A stretch of DNA of 64,000 nt from RYN-133 sp963785425 (GCA_963785425.1 CAWAVG010000004.1:806001-870000), one strand, 5' to 3'; shown: positions 9,360 through 19,318, counted from the first letter of the stretch. Notes: generated from the letters alone by a model not told the origin. Translations and numbers: made by a program.

Positions 9360-10186
9360 GCACGCTGCACGTACTGGCGGGCGAGCTGCGCAACGGCCAG
9401 GTGCCGCTCGGCGAAGCGGTCGCCTTCTGGGTGCTCGGCCCGATCTCGGTCGCCGGTGCATTGGGGACGGTGCTGCTGCGCAACGCGGTTCACTCCGCGC
9501 TGTCGCTGGTGGCGACGATGTTTTCGCTCGGTGCGTTCTACCTGATCGAGCAGGGCCCGTTCCTCGGTCTGGTGCAGATCATCGTCTATACCGGCGCGAT
9601 CATGATCCTGTTCCTGTTCGTGCTGATGCTCATCGGCCGCGACTCGTCGGACTCACTCGTCGAGACCCTGCGCGGGCAACGCTGGGCGGCGGCGCTGTTC
9701 GGCGTCGGGTTCGCCGTGCTCGTCGGTCTCGCGATCGGCCGCGCCTTCACCAACATCACGCCGAAGGATCTCGACCAGGCGAACGCGGCAGGCTCGAACG
9801 TCAACTCGATCGCGCAGCTCTGTTCACCCGCTACCTGTTCGCGTTCGAGCTCACCTCGGCGCTGCTGATCGTCGCCGCGGTCGCCGCGATGGTGCTCGCG
9901 CACGTCGAACGCGACGAGGCCAAGCCGACGCAGAAGTCCATCGCGCGCGCTCGCATCCGCAGCGGCCGCCCGCAGCCACTGCCCGGCCCGGGAGTGCTTG
10001 TCGAGCGGCAACTCGATCGGCACACCCGCCCTGCTGCCGGACGGCTCGGTCTCCAGGGAGTCGGTGATGTCCGGCGTCCGCGGCGAGAAGCTCGGCCCGT
10101 CCGGATACGAAAGCGGCCGCGAGCAGCGTGAGCTGGAAGGCGACCTGGACGTGGACGAGGAAGCGACCCGGAAGGGCATCCGATGA
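9356..10186 (+). CDS. nuoJ: NADH-quinone oxidoreductase subunit J, two compensating frameshifts
   Basis: NuoJ is a membrane subunit of complex I. The first four hydrophobic segments read in one frame up to about 9820 (ending NSIAQL). The next stretch, LFTRYLFAFELTSALLIVAA through RPQPLPGPGV, continues in a second frame, and the C-terminal part IGTPALLPDGSVSRESV to EATRKGIR returns to the first frame near 10000. One base appears missing near 9820 and one extra near 10000. Both parts match the expected NuoJ pattern, so I annotate one gene and regard the shifts as probable sequencing errors. The stop overlaps nuoK by four bases. Confidence 0.85.
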
Positions 10187-10482
10187 CACCGACTTACTAT
10201 CTGGTGCTCAGCGCGATCCTGTTCACGATCGGTGCCGCGGGCGTGCTGGTGCGCAAGAACGCGATCGTCGTGTTCATGTGCATCGAGCTGATGCTCAACG
10301 CGGTCAACCTGACGCTCGTCACCTTCAGCCGCATCAACGGCAGCCTGGACGGCCAGATCATGGCCTTCTTCGTCATGACCGTGGCTGCTGCCGAGGTCGT
10401 CGTCGGCCTCGCGATCATCATGTCCATCTTCCGCACCCGAAGGTCCGCATCGGTCGACGATGCGAACCTCCTGAAGTACTGA
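10183..10482 (+). CDS. nuoK: NADH-quinone oxidoreductase subunit K
   Basis: This 99-residue protein has three hydrophobic helices and the conserved MCIELMLNAVNLTLVTFS segment, in which the buried glutamate takes part in proton translocation. Length and layout are typical of NuoK. The ATG at 10183 overlaps the end of nuoJ, and nuoL follows after 13 bases. Confidence 0.97.
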   Translation: MTPTYYLVLSAILFTIGAAGVLVRKNAIVVFMCIELMLNAVNLTLVTFSRINGSLDGQIMAFFVMTVAAAEVVVGLAIIMSIFRTRRSASVDDANLLKY

Positions 10483-10495
10483 GAGGCCATCACTC

Positions 10496-12389
10496 GTGAC
10501 GACCGCTCACGGCATCCAGTCGGCCGCCTGGCTGCTGGTCGCCATCCCTGCGATCAGCGCGGTGATCCTGCTGTGCGCCGGCAAGCTCGCCGACAAGTGG
10601 GGCGCCTACCTAGGCGCGCTCGTGCCGGTCGCCCTGTTCGTGTACGCCGTGATGCTGTTCTTCTCGGTCAAGGGTGAGGGCAACCGCGAGATCGACCGCC
10701 ATCTGTTCAGCTGGGTGCCGGTCGGTGGGTTCCGGGTCAGTGCGGGATTGCTGATCGACCCGCTCGCGATGGTGTTCGTGCTGCTCATCACGGGTGTCGG
10801 CTCGCTCATCCACATCTACGCGGTCGGGTACATGAGTCACGACCCGGGCAAGCGGCGGTTCTTCGGGTACTTCAACCTGTTCATCGCGGCGATGCTGCTG
10901 CTCGTGCTCTCCGACAACTACCTGTCGCTCTACGTCGGGTGGGAAGGCGTCGGTGTCGCGTCCTACCTGCTGATCAGCTTCTACTTCGACCGTCCCACCG
11001 CGGCGACGGCGGGAAACAAGGCCTTCTTCGCCAACCGCGTCGGTGACGTCGGGCTGTCGCTGGCGATCATGCTGATGTTCACCTACGTCGGCAGCACCGC
11101 CTTCGCGGACGTGTTCAACGCGAGCTCGTCGATGAGCAACGGCGTCGCCACCGCGATCTGCCTGATGTTGGTGCTCGGCGCGTGCGGCAAGTCGGGACAG
11201 TTCCCGCTGCAGACCTGGCTGCCCGACGCGATGGAGGGCCCGACCCCCGTCTCGGCCCTGATCCACGCGGCAACGATGGTCACCGCCGGGCGTCTACCTG
11301 ATCGCGCGCAGCGCGCCGCTGTTCGACCACTCGCAGGCCGCGCGCACCGTCGTCACCATCATCGGTGCGATCACGCTGCTGTACGGATGCATCAGTGCGT
11401 TCGGTCAGGACGACCTCAAGCGCGTGCTCGCCTACTCGACGGTGAGCCAGATCGGCTACATGTTCCTCGGCGTCGGGCTCGGACCCGGCGTGTACGCGAT
11501 CGGCATCATCCACCTGCTCGGCCACGGCTTCTTCAAGGCCGCGCTGTTCCTCTCGGCCGGCTCGGTCATGCACGCGATGAACGACCGCATCAACATGCGC
11601 CGCTTCGGCGGGCTGATGAAGGTCATGCCGCTCACGTTCGTCGTGTTCCTGTGCGGATACCTCGCGATCATCGGCTTCCCGGGCGCCACCGGCTTCTTCA
11701 CCAAGGACAAGATCATCGAGGCAGCGTTCGACAAGGGCGGGGCGTCCGGCTGGATCCTCGGCCTGTGCGCACTGCTCGGTGCTGGCCTGACCGCCTTCTA
11801 CATGACCCGCGCGCTCGTCATGACGTTCTTCGGCAAGCGCCGCTGGGAGGACGACGTGCACCCGCACGAGGCGCCGCTGTCGATGACGATCCCGATGCTC
11901 GGCCTCGCCGCGCTCTCGCTCATCGGCGGCTACCTGCTCATCTTCGGCGGCGGAGTACAGCACTGGCTCACCCCGTCGGTCGGGCCGAGCGTGGAGGTCG
12001 GCGCGCACACGATCTCGCCGGTCGTGCTCACGATCATCACGGTGCTGGTCGCGGCGCTCGGCGTGGCGGGCGGGCTCGTCGCGTTCCGCCAGGTGCCCGA
12101 GTACCAGCCGGCCGGTAACGCGGTCACCGTCGCCGCGCGCCGCAACCTCTACGCGGACGCGTTCAACGAGGCCGTGCTGATGCGTCCCGGCCAGTGGCTC
12201 TCGCGCGCGCTGGTGTACCTCGACAACCGCGGCGTCGACGGCGCCGTCAACGGGCTCGGAGCCAGCCTGGGTGGCAGCTCGTCGAGACTCAAGAGGCTGC
12301 AGACCGGGTTCGTGCGAAGTTACGCGCTGTCGATGCTGGCCGGATCGGTCGCCGTCGTCGCCGTGCTGCTCGCGGTGAGGTTCCAGTAG
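10496..12389 (+). CDS. nuoL: NADH-quinone oxidoreductase subunit L, one frameshift
   Basis: NuoL is the distal antiporter-like proton-pumping subunit of complex I. The N-terminal part contains LYVGWEGVGVASYLLI and the conserved LPDAMEGPTPVSALIHAATMV, then the frame breaks at about 11287, where GCCGGGCGTC appears to hold one extra G; the expected continuation is AGVYLIARSAPLFDHS. The downstream frame carries the second half, with AYSTVSQIGYMFLG, HGFFKAALFLSAGSVMHAM and the long lateral helix region at the end, to the TAG at 12387-12389. The total, about 630 residues, is normal for NuoL. A sequencing error is the likeliest explanation. Confidence 0.9.
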
Positions 12390-12391
12390 AC

Positions 12392-13947
12392 ATGCATTCC
12401 TACGCGTTGGTGATCCTCACCCTCATCCCGCTCGTCGCGTCGATCGGCGTTGCGGCGCTCAAGCCCGAGCAGGGCCGCATCGCGAAGTTCGTCAGTCTCG
12501 CGGTGTCGCTCGTGCTCGTCGTCTACGTCGTCGTGCTGGTGGCCCGCTTCGACACCGGCCCCAACGCGCCGCGGTTCCAGTTCCAGGGCAGCTGGACGTG
12601 GATCAAGGGCTTCGGCGTGCACTTCGCGTTCGGTGTCGACGGCATCGCGCTCGTGCTCGTGCTGATGGCCGTGATCCTCGTGCCCGCGGTGATGCTCGCG
12701 TCGTGGACGTCGTTCGACAGCCGCGCCGGCGCCGAGGAAGAAATCACCGGACGGCGCCGCAGCGCGAAGAACTTCTTCGCGCTCATGCTGCTGCTCGAGT
12801 TCTTCATGATCGGCGTGTTCACCGCGACCGACGTGTTCCTGTTCTACGTCTTCTTCGAAGCGATGCTCGTGCCGATGTACTTCATCATCGGCAGCTTCGG
12901 CGGCCCGCGACGGCAGTACGCGGCCATGAAGTTCTTCCTGTACTCGCTGGTCGGCGGCCTGCTGATGCTCGCCAGCGTCATCGGGCTCTACGTGACGACG
13001 GGATCGCGCACGTTCGCGATCGCCGACCTGATCGGCAAGGTTCCCGACGGCGCCACGCAGAAGTGGTTGTTCCTCGGGTTCTTCATCGCGTTCGCGATCA
13101 AGGCGCCGCTCGTGCCGTTCCACACGTGGCTGCCGGACGCCGGTGCGGAGGCTCCTGCGGGCGGTGCGGCGCTGCTCGTCGGCGTGCTCGACAAGGTCGG
13201 CACGTTCGGTTTCCTGCGCTACTGCCTGCCGCTGTTCCCGCAGGCGTCGGCCTACTTCGCACCGGCGATCCTGATCCTGTCGGTGATCGGCATCCTCTAC
13301 GCGGCGTTCCTCGCCATCGGCCAACGCGACATGAAACGGCTCGTCGCGTACACGTCGGTCGCGCACTTCGGCTTCATCGGGCTCGGCATCTTCGCGTTCA
13401 CGACGCAGGGTGGCACCGGCGCGGTGCTGTACATGGTCAACCACGGCCTGTCGACGGGGCGCTGTTCATCGTCGTCGGCCTGCTGATCGCGCGCGGCAAG
13501 AGCCGCAACGTCAACGACTACGGCGGCACGGCCAAGGTCGCGCCGATCCTGGCCGGGCTGTTCCTGCTGACCGGGCTGTCGGCGCTGGCGCTGCCCGGAA
13601 TGAGCACGTTCATCAGCGAGTTCCTGGTCCTGGTGGGCACGTTCACGCGGCACAAGGGACTGGCGGTGCTCGCCACCACCGGCATCGTGCTCGCCGCGAT
13701 CTACGTGCTGTACCTGTACCAGCGCACGTTCCAGGGGACGATGGGCGAGCGGGTGCAGAAGTTCCGCGACGCCAATCCGCGCGAGATCCTCGCGGTCGCG
13801 CCGCTGATCGCGATCATCATCTTCCTGGGCGTGTACCCGAAGCCGTTGCTCGACGTCATCAATCCCGCGGTGAAGTACACGCTCAGTGACGTCCACAAGA
13901 CCGACCCGGCGCCGAAGCTCGGCCCGATCGCCGGAGGGCAAAAATGA
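12392..13947 (+). CDS. nuoM: NADH-quinone oxidoreductase subunit M, one frameshift
   Basis: NuoM is the central antiporter-like subunit of the membrane arm. The first part shows FFEAMLVPMYFIIG, FHTWLPDAGAEAPAGGAALL and AYTSVAHFGFIGLG. The frame breaks in the run of Gs at 13456-13459: NHGLSTGALFIVVG would need one more G. The second part continues from LFIVVGLLIARGKSRNV to PKLGPIAGGQK. The ATG at 12392 is two bases after the nuoL stop; the stop overlaps nuoN in ATGA fashion. The location in a G homopolymer favours a sequencing error. Confidence 0.9.
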
Positions 13948-15533
13948 TCACGGCTGTTGAAGCCGCCGCCACGACACCGACGATCAGCACGCCGTCGGTC
14001 TCGTACCACGCCCTCGCGCCCATCTTCATCGTGCTCGGCGCCGCGCTGCTCGGCGTGCTCGTCGAGGCGGTGGTGCCGCGGCGCGAGAGGTTCAGCACGC
14101 AGGTCGTGGTGACCATCGGTGGTCTGCTGGCCGCGTTCGTCACGGTCACGCTGCTGCACAACACGCGCCTGGCGACGCCGACACCGACCGGCAACGACGT
14201 CGCGTTCGCCGGCTCGGTCGCCGTCGACGGCGTCGGATTGTTCCTGCAGGGCACGATCCTGGTGCTCGCCATCATGGCGACGCTGCTGGTCGCCGAGCGC
14301 ACCGTGGAGGCCGGCAGCCCGATCGTGGCGTCGGCGGCCGTCGTGGTCGGCTCGCCGAGCGACCGTGCGCTGACGCGCACCGACCGCGTGCAGACCGAGG
14401 TGTTCCCGCTGTTGCTGTTCGCGGTCAGCGGCATGATGATCTTCCCGGTCTCGAACAACCTGCTGCTGATGTTCGTGGCGCTCGAGGTGCTCTCGCTGCC
14501 GCTGTACCTGATGGCGGGTCTGTCGCGGCGCAAGCGGCTGCTGTCGCAGGAAGCCTCGCTGAAGTACTTCCTGCTGGGCGCGTTCGGGTCGGCGTTCTTC
14601 CTGTACGGGCTCGCGCTGCTCTACGGCTACGCCGACTCGGTCGACCTCTCGGCGATCTTCGCCGCGCAGCGCACGTCCGGCTCGTCGGACGTGTTGCTCT
14701 ACCTCGGCCTGGCACTGCTGCTGGTCGGGCTGTTGTTCAAGGCGAGCGTCGCGCCGTTCCACAGCTGGACGCCGGACGTCTACACGGGCGCGCCTACGCC
14801 GGTTGCGGCGTTCATGGCGTCGTGCACGAAGGTGGCTGCGTTTGGCGCGCTGCTGCGGGTGCTTTACGTCGGGTTCTCCGGAACGCGCGACGACTGGCGT
14901 CCGATCATCTGGGCCGTGGCGATCGCGTCGATGGTCGTCGGCGCCGTCTTCGGTGTCACGCAGACCGACATCAAGCGCGTGCTGGCCTACTCGTCGATCG
15001 CGCACGCCGGGTTCATCCTCGTCGCGTTCGTGGCGGTGACGAACGACAGCGTCGCGTCGGTGCTCTTCTACGTGGCCACCTACGGCATCACCACCCTCGC
15101 TGCGTTCGGCCTCGTCACCCTCGTGCGCGACGCAGACGGCGAGGCCACGCATCTGTCGCAGTGGTCCGGGCTGGCGCGCAAGAGCCCGCTCGTCGCCACC
15201 ACGATGACGGTGCTGCTGTTGTCCATGGCGGGCATCCCGCTCACGTCCGGGTTCATCGCGAAGTTCTATGTCTTCCGCGCGGCCTGGCACACCGCCGGAC
15301 CGCTGGTCGTCATCGCGCTGATCTCGTCGGCGGTCGCCGCGTTCTACTACCTGCGCATCGTCGTGCTGATGTTCTTCGCCGAACCCCCCGAGAACGCGCC
15401 GACGGTGTCGATCCCGGGTGCGACGTCGGCCGTATCGCTGACTCTCGGCATGGTGGCCACGATCGCGCTCGGCATCTTCCCGCAGCCGATCATCGATCTC
15501 GCGACGAAGGCCGTGTCGTTGGTCGCAAGATGA
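13944..15533 (+). CDS. nuoN: NADH-quinone oxidoreductase subunit N
   Basis: NuoN is the antiporter-like subunit closest to the quinone site. The intact 529-residue frame has about 14 hydrophobic helices and the family motifs LKYFLLGAFGSAFFLYG, FHSWTPDVYTGAPTPV and AYSSIAHAGFILV. The ATG at 13944 is preceded by CGGAGGG at 13932-13938. It ends the complex I genes; its stop overlaps the polyprenyl synthase start (ATGA), so the two are probably co-translated. Confidence 0.96.
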   Translation: MITAVEAAATTPTISTPSVSYHALAPIFIVLGAALLGVLVEAVVPRRERFSTQVVVTIGGLLAAFVTVTLLHNTRLATPTPTGNDVAFAGSVAVDGVGLFLQGTILVLAIMATLLVAERTVEAGSPIVASAAVVVGSPSDRALTRTDRVQTEVFPLLLFAVSGMMIFPVSNNLLLMFVALEVLSLPLYLMAGLSRRKRLLSQEASLKYFLLGAFGSAFFLYGLALLYGYADSVDLSAIFAAQRTSGSSDVLLYLGLALLLVGLLFKASVAPFHSWTPDVYTGAPTPVAAFMASCTKVAAFGALLRVLYVGFSGTRDDWRPIIWAVAIASMVVGAVFGVTQTDIKRVLAYSSIAHAGFILVAFVAVTNDSVASVLFYVATYGITTLAAFGLVTLVRDADGEATHLSQWSGLARKSPLVATTMTVLLLSMAGIPLTSGFIAKFYVFRAAWHTAGPLVVIALISSAVAAFYYLRIVVLMFFAEPPENAPTVSIPGATSAVSLTLGMVATIALGIFPQPIIDLATKAVSLVAR

Positions 15534-16525
15534 CCGCGGCACCGCTCGGCATCCGTTTCTACGACGCGTCGCTCGAAGCCGCGGTACGCGCTGAGCTCGA
15601 CGAGGTGGAAGCAGCGCTCAAGGCCGCGGTGCAGTCCGACGACGAGTTCGTCACCGACGTCGCAAGGTATCTGGTCGATGCCGGCGGCAAGCGGTTCCGT
15701 CCACTGATGTGCGTGCTCGCGGCGCACTTCGGTGACGCGGGCCGTCCCGAGATCGTGCCCGCGGCAGTCGTGGTCGAGCTGACGCATCTGGCGACGCTGT
15801 ACCACGACGACGTGATGGACGAGGCGAGCGTGCGCCGCGGCGCAGTCGCCGCAAACGTGCGCTGGGACAACGCCGTCGCCATCCTCACCGGCGACTTCCT
15901 GTTCTCGCGTGCGTCGGACCTGCTGGCCGACCTCGGCACACACGCGGTGCGGCTGCAGGCGCGTACGTTCGGACGGCTCGTGACGGGGCAGATCCGCGAG
16001 ACCGTGGGCGCACGCGAGGGAGTCGACCCGATCGAGCACTACCTCGCGGTGCTCGCCGACAAGACGGGATCGCTGATCGCCACGTCGGCCGAATTCGGTG
16101 CGTACTTCGCGGGGGTGTCCGAGGCGGACACCGAGACACTGCGCCGCTTCGGCGAGCAGATCGGCATCGCCTTCCAGCTCTCCGACGACCTGCTCGACAT
16201 CGCCTCCGATTCGGAGCAGTCAGGCAAGACGCCCGGAACCGACCTGCGCGAGGGCGTCGCGACGCTGCCGGTGCTGTACGCGCTGCGCGACACCGATCCC
16301 GCGAGCCGGCGGCTGCGCGATCTGGTGGCGAAGCCGATCGTCGACGACGCCGAGCATGCCGAGGCGTTGAGCCTGCTGCGCGCGTCGGATGCGATGGAGG
16401 CCGCGCGGGCGACCACGCGGGGGTACGCCGACGCCGCGCGCGACATGCTCTCGACGCTGCCCGACGTGCCGGCGCGGGCCGGCCTCGACGCGTTGTGCGA
16501 TCTCGTCACCGACCGCACCGGGTGA
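15530..16525 (+). CDS. Polyprenyl diphosphate synthase
   Basis: This enzyme condenses isopentenyl diphosphate units into a long all-trans prenyl chain, most likely the menaquinone side chain given its place at the end of the nuo operon. The 331-residue sequence has GGKRFRPLMCVLAAHF, the first aspartate-rich motif as HDDVMD and the second as QLSDDLLDIASD, both needed for Mg-diphosphate binding. The start overlaps the nuoN stop by four bases. Product chain length cannot be read from the sequence alone. The family also contains geranylgeranyl synthases, but context favours a quinone role. Confidence 0.9.
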   Translation: MTAAPLGIRFYDASLEAAVRAELDEVEAALKAAVQSDDEFVTDVARYLVDAGGKRFRPLMCVLAAHFGDAGRPEIVPAAVVVELTHLATLYHDDVMDEASVRRGAVAANVRWDNAVAILTGDFLFSRASDLLADLGTHAVRLQARTFGRLVTGQIRETVGAREGVDPIEHYLAVLADKTGSLIATSAEFGAYFAGVSEADTETLRRFGEQIGIAFQLSDDLLDIASDSEQSGKTPGTDLREGVATLPVLYALRDTDPASRRLRDLVAKPIVDDAEHAEALSLLRASDAMEAARATTRGYADAARDMLSTLPDVPARAGLDALCDLVTDRTG

Positions 16526-16563
16526 TCTGTGGTCCACTGAAGATCTTCGGCGGAGGGAACATC

Positions 16564-17241
16564 ATGATGCGCACTCGTCTGATCTCACTGCTGGCGTTGG
16601 CTGTGCTCGGCGCGCTGGCCGTGCCTGCCTCGGCCGTCGCGGTCGCTGCGTCCCCGGTGCGCGGCGCGGGTTACGTCGTGCCCCACGTCCGGGCGCATCG
16701 GGGTGCGCTGCACCTGGTCGTCCCGAAGTTGACGTGTGCGGCACACGAGAACTCCGAGCTCGGTGCCCGCGTCGTGATCATGACCCGGTCGCACGTCGAC
16801 GACGGCTGGTCGGGCAGCGTCGTACTCCGATGCAGCGACGGCCACGCGAAGTCCAACGCCTTCCTGGAGTGCGGGGGGGAGCGGTCGTGGTTCGGCCGTG
16901 TGCATCCCGGTGACTTCGTCACGATCTCCTACGAACCGGAGCAGATGCGGATCGACGTCGACAGCGGTGACTCCGGTGTGGGCGCCGGCTGCGGTAGCGC
17001 TTCGGGAGGCAGCGGTTCGACGCACACGGCCGATCACAGACAGGTCGGTTTCCTCGTGAGCACCTCGTCGAAGCCGCCGAAGTCACTTCAGTCGCTCAAG
17101 GCCCATGTGACGGTGGCCGGCAAGAAGCTGTCCACTGCGCATCCCGCGCGGCAGAGCCAGTTTCTGAACACAAAGGTGCTGCGGCCGGGGCCGATCGGCA
17201 CCGACGGAAGAACGTTCACCGTGCGGGTGCGGTGGCGCTGA
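16564..17241 (+). CDS. Secreted hypothetical protein with four cysteines
   Basis: I do not recognise this 225-residue protein. It begins with MMRTRLISLLALAVLGALAVPASA, a clear signal peptide with cleavage after an Ala-x-Ala site. The mature part contains four cysteines (in TCAAHE, LRCSDG, LECGG and GAGCGS), enough for two disulfides, and a Gly/Ser-rich turn before a C-terminal beta-strand-like segment ending FTVRVRWR. The ribosome binding site CGGAGGG lies at 16551-16557, so either ATG at 16564 or 16567 could be used. It follows the polyprenyl synthase by 38 bases but is not obviously related in function. Confidence 0.7.
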   Translation: MMRTRLISLLALAVLGALAVPASAVAVAASPVRGAGYVVPHVRAHRGALHLVVPKLTCAAHENSELGARVVIMTRSHVDDGWSGSVVLRCSDGHAKSNAFLECGGERSWFGRVHPGDFVTISYEPEQMRIDVDSGDSGVGAGCGSASGGSGSTHTADHRQVGFLVSTSSKPPKSLQSLKAHVTVAGKKLSTAHPARQSQFLNTKVLRPGPIGTDGRTFTVRVRWR

Positions 17242-17309
17242 TAGGTCAGGGCGCGCGGGCGCTGCAAGACACTAATCAATCATGTGGGCAGGAAACCGGC
17301 CGCCGATTT

Positions 17310-17343
17310 CCGACAGCTCACGAGCTCCGACAGCTCACGAGCT
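17310..17343. repeat. Tandem 17-bp direct repeat, two copies
   Basis: The unit CCGACAGCTCACGAGCT occurs twice back to back at 17310-17326 and 17327-17343. It covers the stop codon of the VOC-family gene on the minus strand (stop at 17335-17337). Each unit contains AGCTCACGAGCT, a near palindrome. It may be a replication-slippage duplication. Confidence 0.75.
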
Positions 17344-17685
17344 GTGCTGAGCGACATTGATGACGTGCCCATCCGGACTCCGGACGAAGAATCGCCGGAT
17401 TCCCCAGGGCTCGTCAGTAATCGGGTGGACGATCTCGTAACCACGCTCCCGCGCCGCTGCATACGCGGTATCGACATCGTCGACCTTGATGGTCATCACG
17501 GAGTCCTCGGGCGCCGTCGCGTCCCGGGTCACGACTTGCACGCTCGCGGGCGACTCCGCAGCGGTGAACCGGGCCACCCAACCCTGGTTCATGGCGACTT
17601 CCGTCAGCCCGAGGAACCCGAAGAAACCCCTCGCCCGCTCGACGTCGTCGGTGTGCACGTTGGTGATGACCTCTACTGCCTTCAT
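17335..17685 (-). CDS. VOC-family (glyoxalase-like) protein
   Basis: The 116-residue product has the vicinal-oxygen-chelate fold pattern: MKAVEVITNVHTDDVERARGF at the start, an internal beta-alpha repeat with MTIKVDDVDTAYAAARERGY, and the C-terminal RRFFVRSPDGHVINVAQH typical of bleomycin-resistance/dioxygenase-like members. Substrate cannot be assigned. I chose the ATG at 17685 because homologs start at this position; an in-frame start at 17703 would add MRQTRT. It is 3-21 bases downstream of the NTF2-like gene and probably in one operon with it. Confidence 0.8.
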   Translation of the reverse strand: MKAVEVITNVHTDDVERARGFFGFLGLTEVAMNQGWVARFTAAESPASVQVVTRDATAPEDSVMTIKVDDVDTAYAAARERGYEIVHPITDEPWGIRRFFVRSPDGHVINVAQHSS

Positions 17686-17706
17686 TGTCCGAGTCTGACG
17701 CAAGCG

Positions 17707-18054
17707 TCATGAGTCCCGCTCGTCGTAGACCTTCGCCGTGGTGATCACGTCGCCGTTCACGGTGTAGAACGCAGCGCGGTTGAGACGCTGTCGTCGGCCA
17801 TCGACCGTGACCGACTCGACGAACTCGCACGCGACCCGTTCGCTCTCGACGACCAGACTCGTGATCTGCAAGGTCGGATCCAGCGCTCGCATCGCCCAGC
17901 CGAAGAACTCCTCGAACTCGCCCGGCGCGACGAGTGTCTTTCCGGTCACGAACACCGCGTCGGGAGCCATCGTGGCGAGCATCGCCGGGAGATCTCGTCC
18001 GCCGAATGCCTCGAGGTGGGCCCGCACGATGTCGCCGGCCGATCGCATCGCCAT
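17707..18054 (-). CDS. NTF2-like (SnoaL/nuclear transport factor 2 fold) protein
   Basis: The 115-residue sequence MAMRSAGDIVRAHLEAFGGRD... with FGWAMRALDPTLQITSLVVE and GRRQRLNRAAFYTVNGDVITTAKVYDERDS has the helix-plus-curved-sheet pattern of the SnoaL/NTF2-like superfamily. Such proteins are small-molecule isomerases, hydrolases or stress-related binding proteins; function here is open. I chose the start at 18054; the frame is open further upstream but the added Arg-rich residues do not resemble the family. It precedes the VOC-family gene in the same direction. Confidence 0.75.
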   Translation of the reverse strand: MAMRSAGDIVRAHLEAFGGRDLPAMLATMAPDAVFVTGKTLVAPGEFEEFFGWAMRALDPTLQITSLVVESERVACEFVESVTVDGRRQRLNRAAFYTVNGDVITTAKVYDERDS

Positions 18055-18064
18055 GCCGCGCACG

Positions 18065-18205
18065 CTAACAATCAGCCGTGTCGAGCCCCCAGGCCGCGCC
18101 CTCCGGCGAACGGCCGACGGCTTCCCATCCGGTGCTGCCGTCGGCCGGAGCAACGAAGCCATCGAGCGAGACCGACATTGAGTACGAGCGGGGCCATGCC
18201 TGCAT
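18065..18205 (-). pseudogene. Fragment of a RibD/dihydrofolate reductase-family protein
   Basis: A 46-residue frame beginning MQAWPRSYSMSVSLDGFVA matches the N-terminal strand of the dihydrofolate reductase/RibD C-terminal family, where the SMSVSLDGFVAGPDG motif starts the domain. The rest of the roughly 180-residue domain is missing: after GRSPEG the frame reads AAWGLDTADC and stops at 18065, ten bases before the NTF2-like start. I call it a deletion remnant. It is not excluded that a small peptide is made. Confidence 0.55.
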
Positions 18206-18283
18206 CCTTCCGGAGGCGAGGCGCCGTCCGCGTGTCAGACTGCACGTCGTGCTGAGCGGCGCCGAGGCAGTCCGGACCAACGC

Positions 18284-19318
18284 ATGAACGCGGTCGTCCT
18301 GGGAGTCAACGGACTGGTCGGACGCGCAATCGCCGCTCACCTTGCTGCGGCGGGTCACAGCGTCACCGGCACAGGGCGTAGTCGCGAACGGTTTCCCGCC
18401 GAGCTGGTGCAGGCGGGTGTCACATTCGTCGAGTCAGACCGGTACGAGCTCGACGACCTGAACAAAGCGATCGGCGGCGGAGCAGACCTCGTCGTCGACT
18501 GCCTCTGTTACACCGCCGACCACGCGCGCACGATCCTGTCGTACGAGGGCGATCTCGGTTCCGCGGTGATGATCTCGAGCAAGGCGGTGTATGTCGACGA
18601 TCGGGGACGGCACGGCAACAGCGACGATCCCCCAGATTTCGGCGGCGCGGTCACCGAGTCGCAGCCGGTCATGGCGCCTGACTGGTCGGGCGACTACCGG
18701 AGCCGCGAAGGGTACGGCTCGAACAAGGTTGCCGCCGAGCAGGTGATGCTGGCGGCGAACATCCCGGTGACGGTCCTGCGCCCGTCACGCATCCACGGAC
18801 CGGGCAGCGCCAGGCCACGCGAATGGTTCGTGGTCCGAAGGCTGCTCGACGGCCGCAGCCGCATTCCGCTCGCCCACGAGGGACGCACCGCCAACCATCC
18901 CACCGCCGTCCGCAACGTCGCGGCCCTCGTAACGGTCTGTGCCGCCGACCCCGCTACCCGCGTCCTCAATGTCGCGGACCCCGATGCGCCAACGGCAGCG
19001 GCCGTCACCACCGCAGTCGCCGCCGCTTGCGGCAAGGCCGTCAGTGTGGTCGGTCTGCCCGACGACGCTCCGCCCGAGTTCGGGCAGAGCCCGTGGTCGA
19101 ACTGGCCCCCCTACCTGCTCGACACGACGGTCTCGCGACAGCTGACCGACTACGAACCGGTGCCGTACGCACGCGCCGTCCGCGAAGAAATCGACTGGTT
19201 GCTCGCGGTGGGACGTCCGGCACATGAAGCTCTCAATGGCGACAGCTACTTCGCCGATCTGTTCGACTACGCGGCCGACGACCGCGCTCTCGGGTACCGG
19301 CCGACACAGCTCGGCTGA
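18284..19318 (+). CDS. NAD-dependent epimerase/dehydratase-family protein
   Basis: The 344-residue protein starts with the Rossmann glycine motif VLGVNGLVGRAIAAHL, and has the S/K region SSKAVYVDD and YGSNKVAAEQVML, which supplies the YxxxK-like catalytic pair of extended short-chain dehydrogenases. RPSRIHGPGSARPREWFVVRR is typical of epimerases. Substrate is not evident. It starts with ATG at 18284 and is followed by an 88-base gap before the secreted paralogs. Nothing nearby suggests a sugar biosynthetic operon except the RmlB-like gene 2 kb away. Confidence 0.8.
   Translation: MNAVVLGVNGLVGRAIAAHLAAAGHSVTGTGRSRERFPAELVQAGVTFVESDRYELDDLNKAIGGGADLVVDCLCYTADHARTILSYEGDLGSAVMISSKAVYVDDRGRHGNSDDPPDFGGAVTESQPVMAPDWSGDYRSREGYGSNKVAAEQVMLAANIPVTVLRPSRIHGPGSARPREWFVVRRLLDGRSRIPLAHEGRTANHPTAVRNVAALVTVCAADPATRVLNVADPDAPTAAAVTTAVAAACGKAVSVVGLPDDAPPEFGQSPWSNWPPYLLDTTVSRQLTDYEPVPYARAVREEIDWLLAVGRPAHEALNGDSYFADLFDYAADDRALGYRPTQLG

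Noticed and set aside
9815..10010. Programmed ribosomal frameshifting in nuoJ
   Set aside because: No slippery heptamer with a downstream pseudoknot is evident, two opposite shifts would be needed, and similar breaks occur in many unrelated genes here; sequencing errors explain all of them.
17414..17830. A 138-codon minus-strand frame across the VOC and NTF2-like genes
   Set aside because: It is the shifted shadow of the two real genes, with no motif of its own.
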